Below are positions 9,536 to 18,640 of a DNA stretch of 64,000 nt, piece by piece. Below the pieces are notes generated by a model. The model ran no database searches and had not been told where the DNA came from. It worked only from the letters and a program-made list of their open reading frames with translations. A program made the position numbers and the translations under genes. Position 1 is the first letter of the stretch; the number at the start of each line of letters is the position of its first letter. Source of the stretch: Paracoccus methylovorus (GTDB lineage Bacteria > Pseudomonadota > Alphaproteobacteria > Rhodobacterales > Rhodobacteraceae); contig NZ_CP070368.1 in the NCBI RefSeq assembly GCF_016919705.1, positions 744,001-808,000 of the forward strand. The letters are read 5' to 3'.

Positions 9536-11020
9536 ATGGCGAAAGATCAGAAGAAACAGCCCCGTCCCAAGGCCGAGACGCCCAAGGGGTTCCGTGACTA
9601 TTTCGGCGCCGATGTGACCGAACGCAAGCAGATGCTCGACCGTATCGCCGAAATCTATCATCGCCACGGTTTCGAGCCTCTGGAAACCAGCGCCGTCGAA
9701 ACCGTCGAGGCGTTGGGAAAATTCCTGCCCGACGTGGATCGGCCCAATGCCGGCGTCTTTGCCTGGCAAGAGGCCGAGGTCCCGGGCGGCGGCACTGGCG
9801 ACTGGCTGGCGCTGCGCTATGACCTGACCGCGCCGCTGGCGCGCGTCGCGGCGCAGTTTCGCAACGACCTGCCCAGCCCCTATCGCCGCTATGCCATGGG
9901 GCCGGTCTGGCGCAACGAAAAGCCAGGGCCCGGCCGTTTCAGGCAGTTCTATCAATGCGACGCCGATACCGTGGGCGCGGCCTCGGTCGCGGCGGATGCC
10001 GAAATCTGCGCCATGCTGGCTGCTGCGCTGGAACATGCCGGCATCGCCCGCGGCGATTACCTGATCCGCATCAACAACCGCAAGGTGTTGAACGGCATTC
10101 TTGAATCGATGGGCGTGGATCATGGCAAGCCCGCCGACGACGTGCTGCGCACCATCGACAAGTTCGACAAGGTCGGCGAACAGGGCGTGCGCCAGCTTCT
10201 GACGACCGGGCGCAAGGACGATTCGGGCGCTTTCATCGACGGGGTGGGTCTCAGCCCCGAACAGGCCGAGCCGGTAATCGCCTTCCTGACCTCGAAGGGC
10301 ACGGACAATACGCAAACGCTGGCCAATCTGCGCGCTGCCGTGGGCACCTCGGAAGCCGGTGCCGAGGGGGTCGAGGAGCTGGCCCAGATCGCGGCGATGC
10401 TTGCCGCCATGGGTGTCGGAGAGGACCGCGCGGTCATCGACCCCTCGATCGTGCGCGGCCTTGGCTATTATACCGGCCCGGTTTTCGAGGCCGAACTGAC
10501 CTTTGAAATTCTGGACGAGAAAGGCCGCAAGCGCCAGTTCGGCTCGGTTGCGGGCGGCGGGCGCTATGACGGGCTGGTCGAACGGTTTACCGGCCAGAAG
10601 GTGCCGGCCACCGGCGTTTCCATTGGCGTGGACCGGCTTCTGGCCGCGCTGCGCGCCAAAGGGCTGATGGGTGGGGCCGAACAGGGTCCGGTCGTCGTCA
10701 CCGTCATGGACCGTGAACGCATGGCCGATTATCAGGCCATGGCCGCCGAGTTGCGCGCAGCCGGCATTCGGGCCGAGGTTTATCTGGGCAATCCCAAGAA
10801 CTTTGGCAACCAGTTGAAATACGCTGACAAGCGCGACGCCCCGGTCGCCATCATTCAAGGCACGGACGAAGCGCAGCGCGGCGTGGTGCAGGTCAAGGAC
10901 CTGATCCTGGGGGCAAAAATCGCCGCAGAGGCCAGCCATGACGAATGGAAGGCCCAGCCCGCCCAGACCGAGGTGCCGCGTCAGGATCTGATCGCGGAAG
11001 TGCGGCGCATTCTGGGATGA
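9536..11020 (+). CDS. hisS: Histidyl-tRNA synthetase
   Basis: 494 residues; class II aminoacyl-tRNA synthetase that charges tRNA(His). Seen: motif 1 region around [20 protein letters not shown], motif 2 [20 protein letters not shown], the His-binding [11 protein letters not shown], motif 3 [12 protein letters not shown], and the C-terminal anticodon-binding domain ([20 protein letters not shown] onward). It is longer than E. coli HisS (~424) and of the type common in alphaproteobacteria. It heads a tight unit with hisZ (4-bp ATGA overlap) and hisG (4-bp overlap), so charging and synthesis of histidine are likely co-transcribed. Divergent from slyX. Confidence 0.96.
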   Translation: MAKDQKKQPRPKAETPKGFRDYFGADVTERKQMLDRIAEIYHRHGFEPLETSAVETVEALGKFLPDVDRPNAGVFAWQEAEVPGGGTGDWLALRYDLTAPLARVAAQFRNDLPSPYRRYAMGPVWRNEKPGPGRFRQFYQCDADTVGAASVAADAEICAMLAAALEHAGIARGDYLIRINNRKVLNGILESMGVDHGKPADDVLRTIDKFDKVGEQGVRQLLTTGRKDDSGAFIDGVGLSPEQAEPVIAFLTSKGTDNTQTLANLRAAVGTSEAGAEGVEELAQIAAMLAAMGVGEDRAVIDPSIVRGLGYYTGPVFEAELTFEILDEKGRKRQFGSVAGGGRYDGLVERFTGQKVPATGVSIGVDRLLAALRAKGLMGGAEQGPVVVTVMDRERMADYQAMAAELRAAGIRAEVYLGNPKNFGNQLKYADKRDAPVAIIQGTDEAQRGVVQVKDLILGAKIAAEASHDEWKAQPAQTEVPRQDLIAEVRRILG

Positions 11021-12084
11021 GCAAGCGCGAGAAACAGGCGATCGGCCAGCAGATACTGAGCGCCTTTCGTGCTGCAGGGGCCGAGGAAGTCGCACCAGAC
11101 ATCCTGCTGGAGGCAGAAACGCTGCTGGATCTTTACGGCGAGGATATCCGCGCCCGCGCCTATGTCACGCAGGACCCGATCCGGGGCGAGATGATGCTGC
11201 GCCCCGATTTCACCGTGCCGGTGGTGCAGATGCACATGGCCAACGGTGCCGAACCGGCGCGCTATTGCTATCTGGGCGAGGTCTTTCGCAAGCAGGATCA
11301 TGGCGAGACCCGGCCGGACCATCCGCGCGACAACGAATATCTGCAAGCGGGGTTCGAGCTTTTCGCCCGCGATCCCGATGCCGATGCCGAGGTCTTTGCG
11401 CTGTTCCACCAGATCCTTGCCCCCCTGAGACTGCAAGCCAGCATGGGCGATATGGACCTGTTGATGGATGCAGTACGCGCTTTGCCGCTGTCGGGCGCCC
11501 GTCGCGCCGCGCTTTTGCATCATATCTGGCGGCCCAAACGCTTTGCGCGGCTGCTTGCGCGATTTTCCGCGCCGACCTTGACCCGCAGCTTTCCCGAAAG
11601 CGATGCGCCTTGGACCGGGCTGCGTTCGCCCGACGAGATGCAGGCCCGGATCGACCGCTTGCGGACCGATGCGGCCGAGGCACCGCTGGCGCCGCAATGG
11701 GTCGAGAGGCTGGAGCGGTTGTTCACGATCCGCGCCCCGGCCCCCGAGGCGTTGCGACAGTTGCGCGCGCTTGCCGCCGAGATCCCCGACATCGCCGAAG
11801 CCGTGGACCGGCTGGAGCGCAACCTCTCCGCTTTGGCGGCGCGCGGCATCGATGTGGAGGCCATCCATTTCGACGCCAGCCACGGTCGCCACACGATGGA
11901 ATATTACGACGGCATGACCTTCAGCTTTGCAGCAGCGGGGCATGAAGACTGGCCGCCGGTCGCCTCGGGCGGGCGCTATGATGCCTTGGCTGCCGTGCTG
12001 GGGCAGGCGCGCGGGCGCTCGATCCCGGCGGTTGGGGGGGTCATTCGCCCGGGCCTCGTCCATGAACTGGGGGGCTTTGAATGA
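11017..12084 (+). CDS. hisZ: ATP phosphoribosyltransferase regulatory subunit
   Basis: 355 residues; HisS-like paralogue without charging activity that forms a hetero-octamer with short HisG and mediates feedback inhibition by histidine. Seen: class II-like motif 2 region ([20 protein letters not shown], then [10 protein letters not shown]) and a motif 3-like [14 protein letters not shown], but no anticodon-binding domain. The start at 11017 makes the classic ATGA overlap with the hisS stop; the frame is open a further 24 codons upstream inside hisS, which I reject. Confidence 0.95.
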   Translation: MSKREKQAIGQQILSAFRAAGAEEVAPDILLEAETLLDLYGEDIRARAYVTQDPIRGEMMLRPDFTVPVVQMHMANGAEPARYCYLGEVFRKQDHGETRPDHPRDNEYLQAGFELFARDPDADAEVFALFHQILAPLRLQASMGDMDLLMDAVRALPLSGARRAALLHHIWRPKRFARLLARFSAPTLTRSFPESDAPWTGLRSPDEMQARIDRLRTDAAEAPLAPQWVERLERLFTIRAPAPEALRQLRALAAEIPDIAEAVDRLERNLSALAARGIDVEAIHFDASHGRHTMEYYDGMTFSFAAAGHEDWPPVASGGRYDALAAVLGQARGRSIPAVGGVIRPGLVHELGGFE

Positions 12085-12758
12085 TCCGGCTGGGCGTGCC
12101 GTCCAAGGGGCGGCTGATGGAACAGACCTTCGACTGGTTCGCCGCACGCGGTGTGCGGCTGTCGCGCGCTGGATCCGAACGTGAATATGCCGGCCGTGTT
12201 GACGGGGCCGGGAACGTGGCGCTGGTCCTGCTTTCGGCCGGCGAGATCCCGCGCGAATTGCAGGCCGGCCGCATCCATCTGGGCGTGACGGGCACCGACC
12301 TGATCCGCGAGAAGCTGGCCGGCTGGCGCAGCCAGGTTGAGGAGGTGGCACCCATGGGCTTTGGCCATGCCGACCTGATCCTGGCCGTTCCCGCCTGTTG
12401 GAGCGATTGCGACGATCTGGACGATTTCGCGACCATCGCGCGCGATTTTCGCGCCGAGCACGGCTTTCGGCTGCGTATCGCGACGAAATACCACCGCCTC
12501 GTCAGGGCCTGGCTTTCGGCCGAAGAGGTCGCGGATTACCAGCTTGTGGACAGCCAGGGCGCGACCGAGGGCACGGTGGCGAACCTGACCGCCGAGGCGG
12601 TTGCCGACATCACCTCATCGGGCGAGACGCTGCGCGCCAACCATCTCAAGATTCTGGGTTGCGAGCCGATCCTGCGCTCGCAGGCGACACTTTTGCGGTC
12701 GCTTTCGGCGGGGGATGATGCCGAGGTGCGTGCTTTCGCGGCGCGGCTGGGGTTATAG
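12081..12758 (+). CDS. hisG: ATP phosphoribosyltransferase, short form
   Basis: 225 residues; first enzyme of histidine biosynthesis (ATP + PRPP). The length and lack of a C-terminal regulatory domain identify HisG-S, which requires HisZ, its direct upstream neighbour. Seen: LGVPSKGRLMEQTFDWFAAR at the start, IHLGVTGTDLI, and the PRPP-loop region DSQGATEGTVANL. The ATG overlaps the hisZ stop by 4 bp. Confidence 0.96.
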   Translation: MIRLGVPSKGRLMEQTFDWFAARGVRLSRAGSEREYAGRVDGAGNVALVLLSAGEIPRELQAGRIHLGVTGTDLIREKLAGWRSQVEEVAPMGFGHADLILAVPACWSDCDDLDDFATIARDFRAEHGFRLRIATKYHRLVRAWLSAEEVADYQLVDSQGATEGTVANLTAEAVADITSSGETLRANHLKILGCEPILRSQATLLRSLSAGDDAEVRAFAARLGL

Positions 12759-12813
12759 AAACCATTGGCGGGGCAGGGGCGTTGACTTCCTGCGCCGCTT
12801 ATGGAGAACGACG

Positions 12814-13182
12814 ATGCGCCTGCCGGTCCTGATGCTGTTTTTGTCCGCAAGCCCCTTGCCGGCCTCGTCCGAGGAGGCTTGGCAGCAGTTTCGCGAGGAT
12901 GTCGAGACCGCCTGCACGACGCTTGCGCCCCAAGAGGGGGAGACGGCGATCGAGGTGAATCCCTTTGGATCGGAAAGCTATGGCGCGGCGCTGCTGATCA
13001 CCACGCTCGCCGATGGTGGGGCGGATCGCTATGTCTGCATCTATGACAAACAGGCAGGCACCGCCGAACTGACCGCCCCCTTTACGCCGCCGCAAGAGGT
13101 GACCGAGCCACAGGCCGATGCGGATGGCACCGTCGCGCCCGATGTGAATGCCAGGACCGACGCGCATCTCGTCAAACCCTGA
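12814..13182 (+). CDS. Small secreted hypothetical protein
   Basis: 122 residues, no family recognised. MRLPVLMLFLSASPLPASSE is a good signal peptide with cleavage near residue 19. The mature part has two Cys (VETACTTL and RYVCIYDK), which may form a disulfide, and ends in an acidic/Pro-rich tail. The ATG at 12814 has GGAGAA five bases upstream. It follows hisG by 55 bp and may be on the same transcript. The stop codon lies inside the stem of the following hairpin. Confidence 0.7.
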   Translation: MRLPVLMLFLSASPLPASSEEAWQQFREDVETACTTLAPQEGETAIEVNPFGSESYGAALLITTLADGGADRYVCIYDKQAGTAELTAPFTPPQEVTEPQADADGTVAPDVNARTDAHLVKP

Positions 13183-13230
13183 CGCCGCGCCGGCTAGTCA
13201 GGTCGCAGGGGGTATTTGGGCAACGAAGAA
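13178..13230 (+). repeat. Hairpin-tail intergenic element, copy 2 (subtype A)
   Basis: Plus-strand sense. A two-step stem CCTGAC-GCCG / CGGC-ta-GTCAGG (13178-13202) that includes the upstream stop codon is followed by the tail GGGGGTATTTGGGCAACGAA plus GAA (13208-13230). It sits between convergent genes; ftsY ends at 13241. Confidence 0.85.
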
Positions 13231-13240
13231 GCGGCTTGGG

Positions 13241-14341
13241 TCAGTCCCCCAGGCCGACCAGAGCCCGGGCAAATTCGCGGGCATCGAAGGCGTCGAGGTC
13301 GTCGATCTGTTCGCCAACGCCGATGGCATGGATTGGCAGGCCGAAACGGTCGGCCAGTGCCACCAGCACCCCGCCGCGGGCAGTGCCGTCCAGCTTGGTC
13401 ATCACAAGGCCCGAGACATCGGCCAGTTTCTGAAAGGTCTCAACCTGGCTCAGCGCATTCTGACCGGTAGTGGCGTCCAGCACCAGCAGGGTGTTATGTG
13501 GTGCGGAAGGGTCCTTTTTGCGGATTACCCGGACGATCTTGGCCAGTTCCTCCATCAGGTCCTGGCGGTTTTGCAACCGGCCCGCGGTGTCGATCATCAA
13601 CAGATCCGCGCCCTCGGCCTCGGCCCGGATCATGGCGTCGAAGGCCAGGCTGGCGGGGTCGGCACCTTCGGGCGCCGTCATCACCGGCACACCCGCACGT
13701 CTGCCCCAGACCTGCAACTGCTCGACGGCTGCGGCGCGGAACGTGTCCCCGGCGGCAATCACCACGTTTTTGCCCGCCGCCTTGAACTGGCTGGCAAGCT
13801 TGCCGATGGTCGTGGTCTTGCCCGAGCCGTTTACACCGACGACCAGCACCACCTGCGGGCGTTTGGGATAAAGCGGCAGGGGTTTGGCGACCGGGGTCAT
13901 GATGCGGGCGATCTCGTCAGCCAACAGTTCTTTCAGTTCGGTGGCCGAGACGCGGCGGCCCATGCGCCCTTCGGCGATATTTGCGGTGACGCGCAGTGCG
14001 GTCTCGACGCCCATGTCGGCCTGGATCAGCATTTCCTCCAGTTCCTCCAGCATCACATCGTCCAGCTCGCGGCGCGGTTCGGCGATGGTGGGCGTACTGC
14101 TGAAAAGCCGCCCCAGCATACCCGTACGCGCGACTTGTGCGGCCGGATCCGCAGAAGACCGGATCTCAGAGGCTTGTTCTGGCGTTGAAGCAGGTGTGCT
14201 GCCCGCAGTTACGTGCGCCCAGTCCTGTTCTGTCTCCGGCGCTTTCTCGCTTGCGCCCTCAGTGACGATATCCTCCAGCCCCGCGCCAATCTTCGACGAC
14301 GAGCGTGTCAGCCGGTCGCGCAGCTTTGAGAAAAACGACAT
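13241..14341 (-). CDS. ftsY: Signal recognition particle receptor FtsY
   Basis: 366 residues; GTPase that docks the SRP-ribosome complex at the membrane for co-translational insertion. Seen: a short A-domain (1-~90, acidic, low conservation; starts MSFFSKLRDRLTRSSSKIGA), a helical N domain (ELDDVMLEELEEMLIQADMG), and the G domain from about residue 165: GVNGSGKTTTIGKLA (G1), DTFRAAAVEQLQVW, DTAGRLQNRQDLMEEL (G3) and TKLDGTARGGVLVAL (G4). Its start lies about 130 bp downstream of the aldolase stop, beyond a terminator. Confidence 0.97.
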   Translation of the reverse strand: MSFFSKLRDRLTRSSSKIGAGLEDIVTEGASEKAPETEQDWAHVTAGSTPASTPEQASEIRSSADPAAQVARTGMLGRLFSSTPTIAEPRRELDDVMLEELEEMLIQADMGVETALRVTANIAEGRMGRRVSATELKELLADEIARIMTPVAKPLPLYPKRPQVVLVVGVNGSGKTTTIGKLASQFKAAGKNVVIAAGDTFRAAAVEQLQVWGRRAGVPVMTAPEGADPASLAFDAMIRAEAEGADLLMIDTAGRLQNRQDLMEELAKIVRVIRKKDPSAPHNTLLVLDATTGQNALSQVETFQKLADVSGLVMTKLDGTARGGVLVALADRFGLPIHAIGVGEQIDDLDAFDAREFARALVGLGD

Positions 14342-14387
14342 GCACCCATCCTTCTGTCTGTCGCGCAGAACCTAGGCAATCTTGGGC

Positions 14388-14420
14388 AAAAGGAAAAGGG
14401 CGCCCCGAAACGGACGCCCT
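14388..14420 (-). terminator. Rho-independent terminator downstream of the aldolase gene
   Basis: On the minus strand, AGGGCG(T)CC pairs with GGCGCCCT around a short loop (14397-14420) and is followed by TTTTCCTTTT. It separates the aldolase gene from ftsY. Confidence 0.85.
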
Positions 14421-14464
14421 TTCTTTCGTGCCTAAATATCCCGGGGTGTGGGGCAGAGCCCCAC
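14421..14464 (-). repeat. Hairpin-tail intergenic element, copy 3 (subtype B)
   Basis: Minus-strand sense, directly after the aldolase stop. Stem GTGGGGC/GCCCCAC (14448-14464, 3-nt loop), then tail CCCCGGGATATTTAGGCACG plus AAAGAA (14421-14446). A true terminator hairpin follows immediately, so this copy would be transcribed as part of the 3' UTR. Both neighbours are on the minus strand and the element is in the sense direction. Confidence 0.85.
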
Positions 14465-14474
14465 GAATCCGCGA

Positions 14475-15404
14475 TCAGGCCTTGCCCAGATAGATATCGA
14501 CCAGCTTTTGCAACATTTCCAGCGCATCCTCGCGCGAACGCTGGAAGCTGTTGCGACCGATGATCGAGCCGTTGCCGCCGCCATCGCGGATGGCGCGGGC
14601 GTCGTCATAGACCGCATCCGCGCCTTTGGCGGCGCCGCCCGAGAACACGACGATACGGCGGCCGCTAAAGGCCGACTGCATGCAATGCTCGACGCGCTTG
14701 GCCTGGGTCGAAACGTCGATGGCCTTAGCTTCGTAAACCTTTTTCGCCTCGGGCAGTTCAAGGTGATCGGTCGACAGCTTGATCTTGATGATATGTGCAC
14801 CGATCAGCGCGGCGATCTGGGCGGCATAGGCGGCGATGTCGATAGCGGTCTCGCCGTCCTTCGAAATCGCTTCGCCGCGCGGATAGGACCAGATCACGGT
14901 GGCTACGCCCTTGGCGGCGGCTTCCTTGCGCATCTCGACGATCTCTTCGATCATGTCCAGCGCCATGTCCGAGCCCGGATAGATGGTGAAGCCGACGGCC
15001 GAGCAGCCCAGCCGCAGCGCGTCATCGACCGAAGCGGTGATCGCCTGGTTCTTGCCGGCAGTATCCGACATCAGCGAATTGGCCGAGTTCACCTTGAGGA
15101 TGGTCGGGATCTGGCCGGCAAAAGTGTCGGCACCTGCCTCGATCATGCCCAGCGGGGCCGCAAAGGCATTCAGCCCGGCGTCGATGGCCAGTTGATAGTG
15201 ATAGTGGGGGTCATAGCCGGCCGGGTTCGGCGCGAAGCTGCGCGCGGGTCCATGCTCGAACCCTTGGTCCACGGGCAGGATGATCATTTTGCCGGTGCCG
15301 GCCAGCTTGCCGGTCATCAGCATGCGGGCCAGTTGTGCCTTCACACCCGGCGCTTCGCCCTCGTAATTGGCGAGGATCTTGCGGACGGTATCGGTCATCT
15401 GCAT
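14475..15404 (-). CDS. fbaB: Class I fructose-bisphosphate aldolase (DhnA/FbaB type)
   Basis: 309 residues; cleaves fructose 1,6-bisphosphate to DHAP and glyceraldehyde 3-phosphate by Schiff-base chemistry. It belongs to the archaeal-type DhnA family: MIILPVDQGFEHGPARSF near the start, DPHYHYQLAIDAGLNAFAAP, AVGFTIYPGSDMALDMIEEI, the strand HIIKIKLSTDHLEL expected to bear the Schiff-base Lys, and the phosphate loops VVFSGGAAKGADAV and GGNGSIIGRNSFQR. The length fits this family and not class II zinc aldolases. The start at 15404 is preceded by GGAG; a second ATG six bases downstream is an alternative. No Calvin-cycle genes are adjacent, so a role in central glycolysis/gluconeogenesis is most likely. 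Confidence 0.92.
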   Translation of the reverse strand: MQMTDTVRKILANYEGEAPGVKAQLARMLMTGKLAGTGKMIILPVDQGFEHGPARSFAPNPAGYDPHYHYQLAIDAGLNAFAAPLGMIEAGADTFAGQIPTILKVNSANSLMSDTAGKNQAITASVDDALRLGCSAVGFTIYPGSDMALDMIEEIVEMRKEAAAKGVATVIWSYPRGEAISKDGETAIDIAAYAAQIAALIGAHIIKIKLSTDHLELPEAKKVYEAKAIDVSTQAKRVEHCMQSAFSGRRIVVFSGGAAKGADAVYDDARAIRDGGGNGSIIGRNSFQRSREDALEMLQKLVDIYLGKA

Positions 15405-15530
15405 CGGGGAACTCCATGTCTGAATGGGGGCTGATTAGCAGACCCGCCGACAAGGGCAATCGCGGTTGCGCTAACGGAACCCGTTGCCGTCGTCCAGCGT
15501 TGTTTCTGGGTCAGAATCGGGGGGATTCCC

Positions 15531-15746
15531 ATGGCAAACGAAGATCCCGGCGACATTCCCGAACAAATCCGCCAGAACCGGCCCTTTTTCCTGGTGCTGG
15601 GTTTGGCCTTCGTGGTCTCGATCGGGGCTTTTCTCTACATCCTGTTCCTTGACACCGAGTCGCGCGATATCGAGCGCAATGCGCCGCCCGCCGTGACTGC
15701 GCCGGCAGCGCCTTCGGGCGAGACCGCACCGGCAGAGGGGAACTGA
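15531..15746 (+). CDS. Small single-pass membrane protein
   Basis: 71 residues, family not recognised. MANEDPGDIPEQIRQNRPFF is followed by one TM helix (about 20-42: FLVLGLAFVVSIGAFLYILF), then an Ala/Pro-rich tail. GGGGG lies a few bases before the ATG. Probably N-in. It may share a transcript with the next small membrane protein 98 bp downstream. Divergent from the aldolase gene. Confidence 0.7.
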   Translation: MANEDPGDIPEQIRQNRPFFLVLGLAFVVSIGAFLYILFLDTESRDIERNAPPAVTAPAAPSGETAPAEGN

Positions 15747-15844
15747 TCTTGCACCGAACCGGGGACGACTGCGCCCCCGGTCATGCAACCTTGGCGGGAA
15801 CCGTCCGCGGGGATATGGGTTACCTCGACAAACCGGAGATACTC

Positions 15845-16027
15845 ATGTCGCCCAGCAAGCGACCGCAACGACGGGCCCGCCATTTCGCGCCGATTATCGC
15901 CATGACGCTCGCGCTGTCCGTGGCTGCTGTAGCGATTGCCTTGTTTGTTGCAGCCGAGCCCCCGAAACAGGGCGCTGTGTCCCATGGCAAGGTATCGGCA
16001 CCCGGCATTTCCACGGCAGGGAATTAA
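15845..16027 (+). CDS. Small single-pass membrane protein
   Basis: 60 residues from the ATG at 15845, which has GGAG six bases upstream; the frame is open further up but without a comparable ribosome site. A basic N-terminus (SPSKRPQRRARH) is followed by a TM helix (about 16-36, IIAMTLALSVAAVAIALFVA) and a short polar tail, so the orientation is probably N-in. No family recognised. It ends just before a terminator shared with pgk. Confidence 0.6.
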   Translation: MSPSKRPQRRARHFAPIIAMTLALSVAAVAIALFVAAEPPKQGAVSHGKVSAPGISTAGN

Positions 16028-16040
16028 CGCTTTCCCGCAT

Positions 16041-16067
16041 GAAAAAAGGGGCCGTTATGGCCCCTTC
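16041..16067. terminator. Bidirectional terminator between small ORF and pgk
   Basis: Stem AGGGGCC/GGCCCCT (16047-16065) with loop GTTAT. The A-run on the left gives a strong T-run on the minus strand (pgk); the right flank TCTGTGTTG is a weaker tract for the plus-strand gene. Confidence 0.8.
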
Positions 16068-16086
16068 TGTGTTGCTGTACCTTGGC

Positions 16087-17283
16087 TTAGCGTTTCTGCA
16101 ATGCCGCCACGCCGGGCAGTTCCTTGCCTTCCATCCATTCCAGAAAGGCGCCGCCGGCGGTCGAGATAAAGGTGAAATCGCCAGAAACGCCGGCCTTGTT
16201 CAATGCCGCCACCGTATCGCCGCCACCGGCGACCGAGATCAGCTTGCCGTCGCGCGTCAGGCTTGCCGCCTCTTGTGCGGCGGCGTTGGTCGCGGTGTCG
16301 AAGGGCGGGATTTCAAAGGCGCCGAGCGGGCCGTTCCAGATCAGCGTGCGGCTGCTTTCAAAGACCTCGCGGATTTTTGCCACCGTGGCGGGTCCGGCAT
16401 CAAGGATCATGGCATCGACAGGACAGGCGTCCGCCGCAACCGTTTCGCTTTCGGCACCTGCCTTGAATTCGCAGGCCACGACCACATCCACCGGCAGGTG
16501 AATGGTGCAGCCGCATTTTTCGGCCTTGGCCAGAATCTCGCGCGCGGTATCCGCCATGTCGCGTTCGGCCAGCGACTTGCCGACTTCGATACCTTGGGCG
16601 ACCAGAAAAGTGTTGGCCATGCCGCCGCCGATCACCAAGTGATCCACCTTTTCGATCAGGTTGCCCAGCAGGTCCAGCTTGGTCGAAACCTTGGCCCCGC
16701 CCACGACCGCCACCACTGGGCGCTGCGGGGTGCCAAGCGCCGCGTCCAGCGCCTTGAGCTCTGCCTCCATCAGCCGGCCGGCAGCGGCGGGCAGCAGCCG
16801 CGCGATGCCTTCGGTCGAGGCATGGGCGCGATGCGCGGCCGAGAATGCGTCGTTCACATAGACCTGACCCAAGGCGGCCAACGAGGCGGCAAAGGTCGCG
16901 TCATTGCTTTCCTCGCCCGGATAGAAGCGGGTGTTTTCCAACAGCAGCACGTCGCCCGGCACGAGGTCCGCCACGGCGCGCTTGGCCGGCCCCCCGATGG
17001 CCTCGTCCGAGAACTTCACGCTTTGGCCAAGCGCCTTTTCCAGTGCCGGCACCACCACTTTCAGGCTCATGCTGTCCACGCGCTGGCCCTTTGGGCGGTC
17101 GAAATGCGCCAGAAGCACCGGGATGCCGCCCTTGGCTTGAATATCCTTGACGGTCGGCACGATCTTTTCGATCCGCGTGGCATCGGTGACCTGACCATTC
17201 TCGACAGGGACGTTCACGTCCACGCGGACAAGCGCCACCTTGCCGTCAAGATCCAGATCGTCGATCGTGTTGAAATCCGCCAT
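16087..17283 (-). CDS. pgk: Phosphoglycerate kinase
   Basis: 398 residues; transfers phosphate from 1,3-bisphosphoglycerate to ADP in glycolysis, in reverse for gluconeogenesis. Seen: [20 protein letters not shown] (substrate-binding N-domain, PGK signature region), [62 protein letters not shown] and the nucleotide loop [16 protein letters not shown]. The start at 17283 has GGGACCGGAG just upstream; 36 further open codons upstream are rejected because they do not match the family. It is not in a gap-pgk operon; gap is not in the window. Confidence 0.97.
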   Translation of the reverse strand: MADFNTIDDLDLDGKVALVRVDVNVPVENGQVTDATRIEKIVPTVKDIQAKGGIPVLLAHFDRPKGQRVDSMSLKVVVPALEKALGQSVKFSDEAIGGPAKRAVADLVPGDVLLLENTRFYPGEESNDATFAASLAALGQVYVNDAFSAAHRAHASTEGIARLLPAAAGRLMEAELKALDAALGTPQRPVVAVVGGAKVSTKLDLLGNLIEKVDHLVIGGGMANTFLVAQGIEVGKSLAERDMADTAREILAKAEKCGCTIHLPVDVVVACEFKAGAESETVAADACPVDAMILDAGPATVAKIREVFESSRTLIWNGPLGAFEIPPFDTATNAAAQEAASLTRDGKLISVAGGGDTVAALNKAGVSGDFTFISTAGGAFLEWMEGKELPGVAALQKR

Positions 17284-17457
17284 GCTCCGGTCCCTTTCAT
17301 ATTGGGCTACGCGCCCCCGCGGGTTTTCCCGCATCATGACATTTTCGTCAACCTGCGCCTGAATCCTTGTTCGCGGCGAACTGGCCTGCAAGGGCGGCGT
17401 TGTATGGATCGGACGAAATGCTTATGCCTTTGTCCAAGCCATCAGAAGGAGACCCCC

Positions 17458-17967
17458 ATGGCCGAGATCAAGGATCCCGAGAACACGGTCATCATCGAGC
17501 TGAAGGACGGCCCGGTGGTGATCGAGCTGCTGTCCGACGTTGCCCCCAAGCACGCCGAGCGCATGAAGGAACTGGCCCGTGCCGGGAAATACGACAACGT
17601 CGCATTCCATCGCGTGATCGAGGGCTTCATGGCCCAGACCGGCGATGTCGAGCATGCCAATATGGAAAATAACTACAATCCGGGCCGCGCCGGCACGGGG
17701 GGTTCGGACCTGCCGGACCTGCCGGCCGAGTTCTCGCGCCTGCCGCATGATCGCGGCACGCTGGGCGCGGCGCGGTCGATGAACCCGAACTCGGCCAACA
17801 GCCAGTTCTTCATCAACTTCAAGGACAACCATTTCCTGAACGGGCAATACACCGTCTATGGCCGGGTGATCGAGGGGATGGAGCATGTCGACAAGATCGC
17901 GCGCGGCGAGCCGCCGGCCGATCCCGACCGGATGATCTCGGTAAAGGTGGCAGCCGATGTTGCATAA
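17458..17967 (+). CDS. ppiB: Cytoplasmic cyclophilin-type peptidyl-prolyl isomerase
   Basis: 169 residues. Catalyses cis-trans isomerisation of X-Pro bonds. Seen: the catalytic-Arg motif FHRVIEGFMAQTGD, GGSDLPDLPAEFS, GAARSMNPNSANSQFFINF and the closing YTVYGRVIEGMEHVDKIARG. No signal peptide, so it is cytoplasmic. The ATG at 17458 has AGAAGGA seven bases upstream; the long open frame before it is antisense to pgk. It overlaps the next cyclophilin gene by 11 bp, so the two are co-translated. Confidence 0.93.
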   Translation: MAEIKDPENTVIIELKDGPVVIELLSDVAPKHAERMKELARAGKYDNVAFHRVIEGFMAQTGDVEHANMENNYNPGRAGTGGSDLPDLPAEFSRLPHDRGTLGAARSMNPNSANSQFFINFKDNHFLNGQYTVYGRVIEGMEHVDKIARGEPPADPDRMISVKVAADVA

Positions 17968-18550
17968 AGCGCTGATCCCCGCATTGCTGATGGCGGCCGG
18001 TGCGGCTCATGCTCAGGGCCTGCCCGGTGTGACGGATGGGCCCGGCCCGAACCTCGTCATCGAGGTTGCCGATTCCAAGGGCACGGCCAAGGGCAAGATC
18101 GTGCTGGACCTTTACAGCGACAAGGCGCCCAAGCATGTCGAGCGACTGACGGCGCTGGCGAAATCCGGCGCCTATGACGGCGTGGTGTTTCACCGTGTGA
18201 TCGACGGTTTCATGGCCCAGACTGGCGATGTGCAGTTTGGCAAACAGGACGGCGATACCGCGCGGGCGGGCATGGGCGGCTCGGACCTGCCGGACCTCGC
18301 GGCCGAGTTCAACGATGTCAGCTTCCAGGCGGGCACGGTGGGCATGGCGCGCTCGCAGGATCCGAATTCGGCCAACAGCCAGTTCTTCATCGACCTGGCG
18401 CCCGCCACTTTTCTGGACGGGCAATATACGGTCGTTGGCCAGTTGGTCGATGGCTGGGACGTTCTGAACGCGATCAATAAGGGCGACCCGGCCGCCAATG
18501 GCGCAGTGTCGGACCCGGATTACATGGTCAAGGTGACGGTCGAGGAGTAA
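17957..18550 (+). CDS. Secreted cyclophilin-type peptidyl-prolyl isomerase
   Basis: 197 residues. The signal peptide MLHKALIPALLMAAGAAHAQ is followed by a complete cyclophilin domain with FHRVIDGFMAQTGDVQFG, GGSDLPDLAAEFND, MARSQDPNSANSQFFIDLAP and YTVVGQLVDGWDVLNAI. It is the predicted periplasmic partner of the cytoplasmic enzyme encoded just upstream; the 11-bp overlap and high similarity suggest tandem duplication with gain of an export signal. A strong terminator follows. Confidence 0.92.
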   Translation: MLHKALIPALLMAAGAAHAQGLPGVTDGPGPNLVIEVADSKGTAKGKIVLDLYSDKAPKHVERLTALAKSGAYDGVVFHRVIDGFMAQTGDVQFGKQDGDTARAGMGGSDLPDLAAEFNDVSFQAGTVGMARSQDPNSANSQFFIDLAPATFLDGQYTVVGQLVDGWDVLNAINKGDPAANGAVSDPDYMVKVTVEE

Positions 18551-18570
18551 TTTCCGACCCTTTCCATCAA

Positions 18571-18599
18571 AGGCCCCGCCGTCGTGCGGGGCCTTTTTT
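18571..18599 (+). terminator. Rho-independent terminator after cyclophilin pair
   Basis: Nine-bp stem AGGCCCCGC / GCGGGGCCT (18571-18594) with loop CGTCGT and a run of six T. Confidence 0.92.
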
Positions 18600-18640
18600 G
18601 TGGCGCCGGGCGGAATACCCATGGACAGCGCCGCGCGGTG

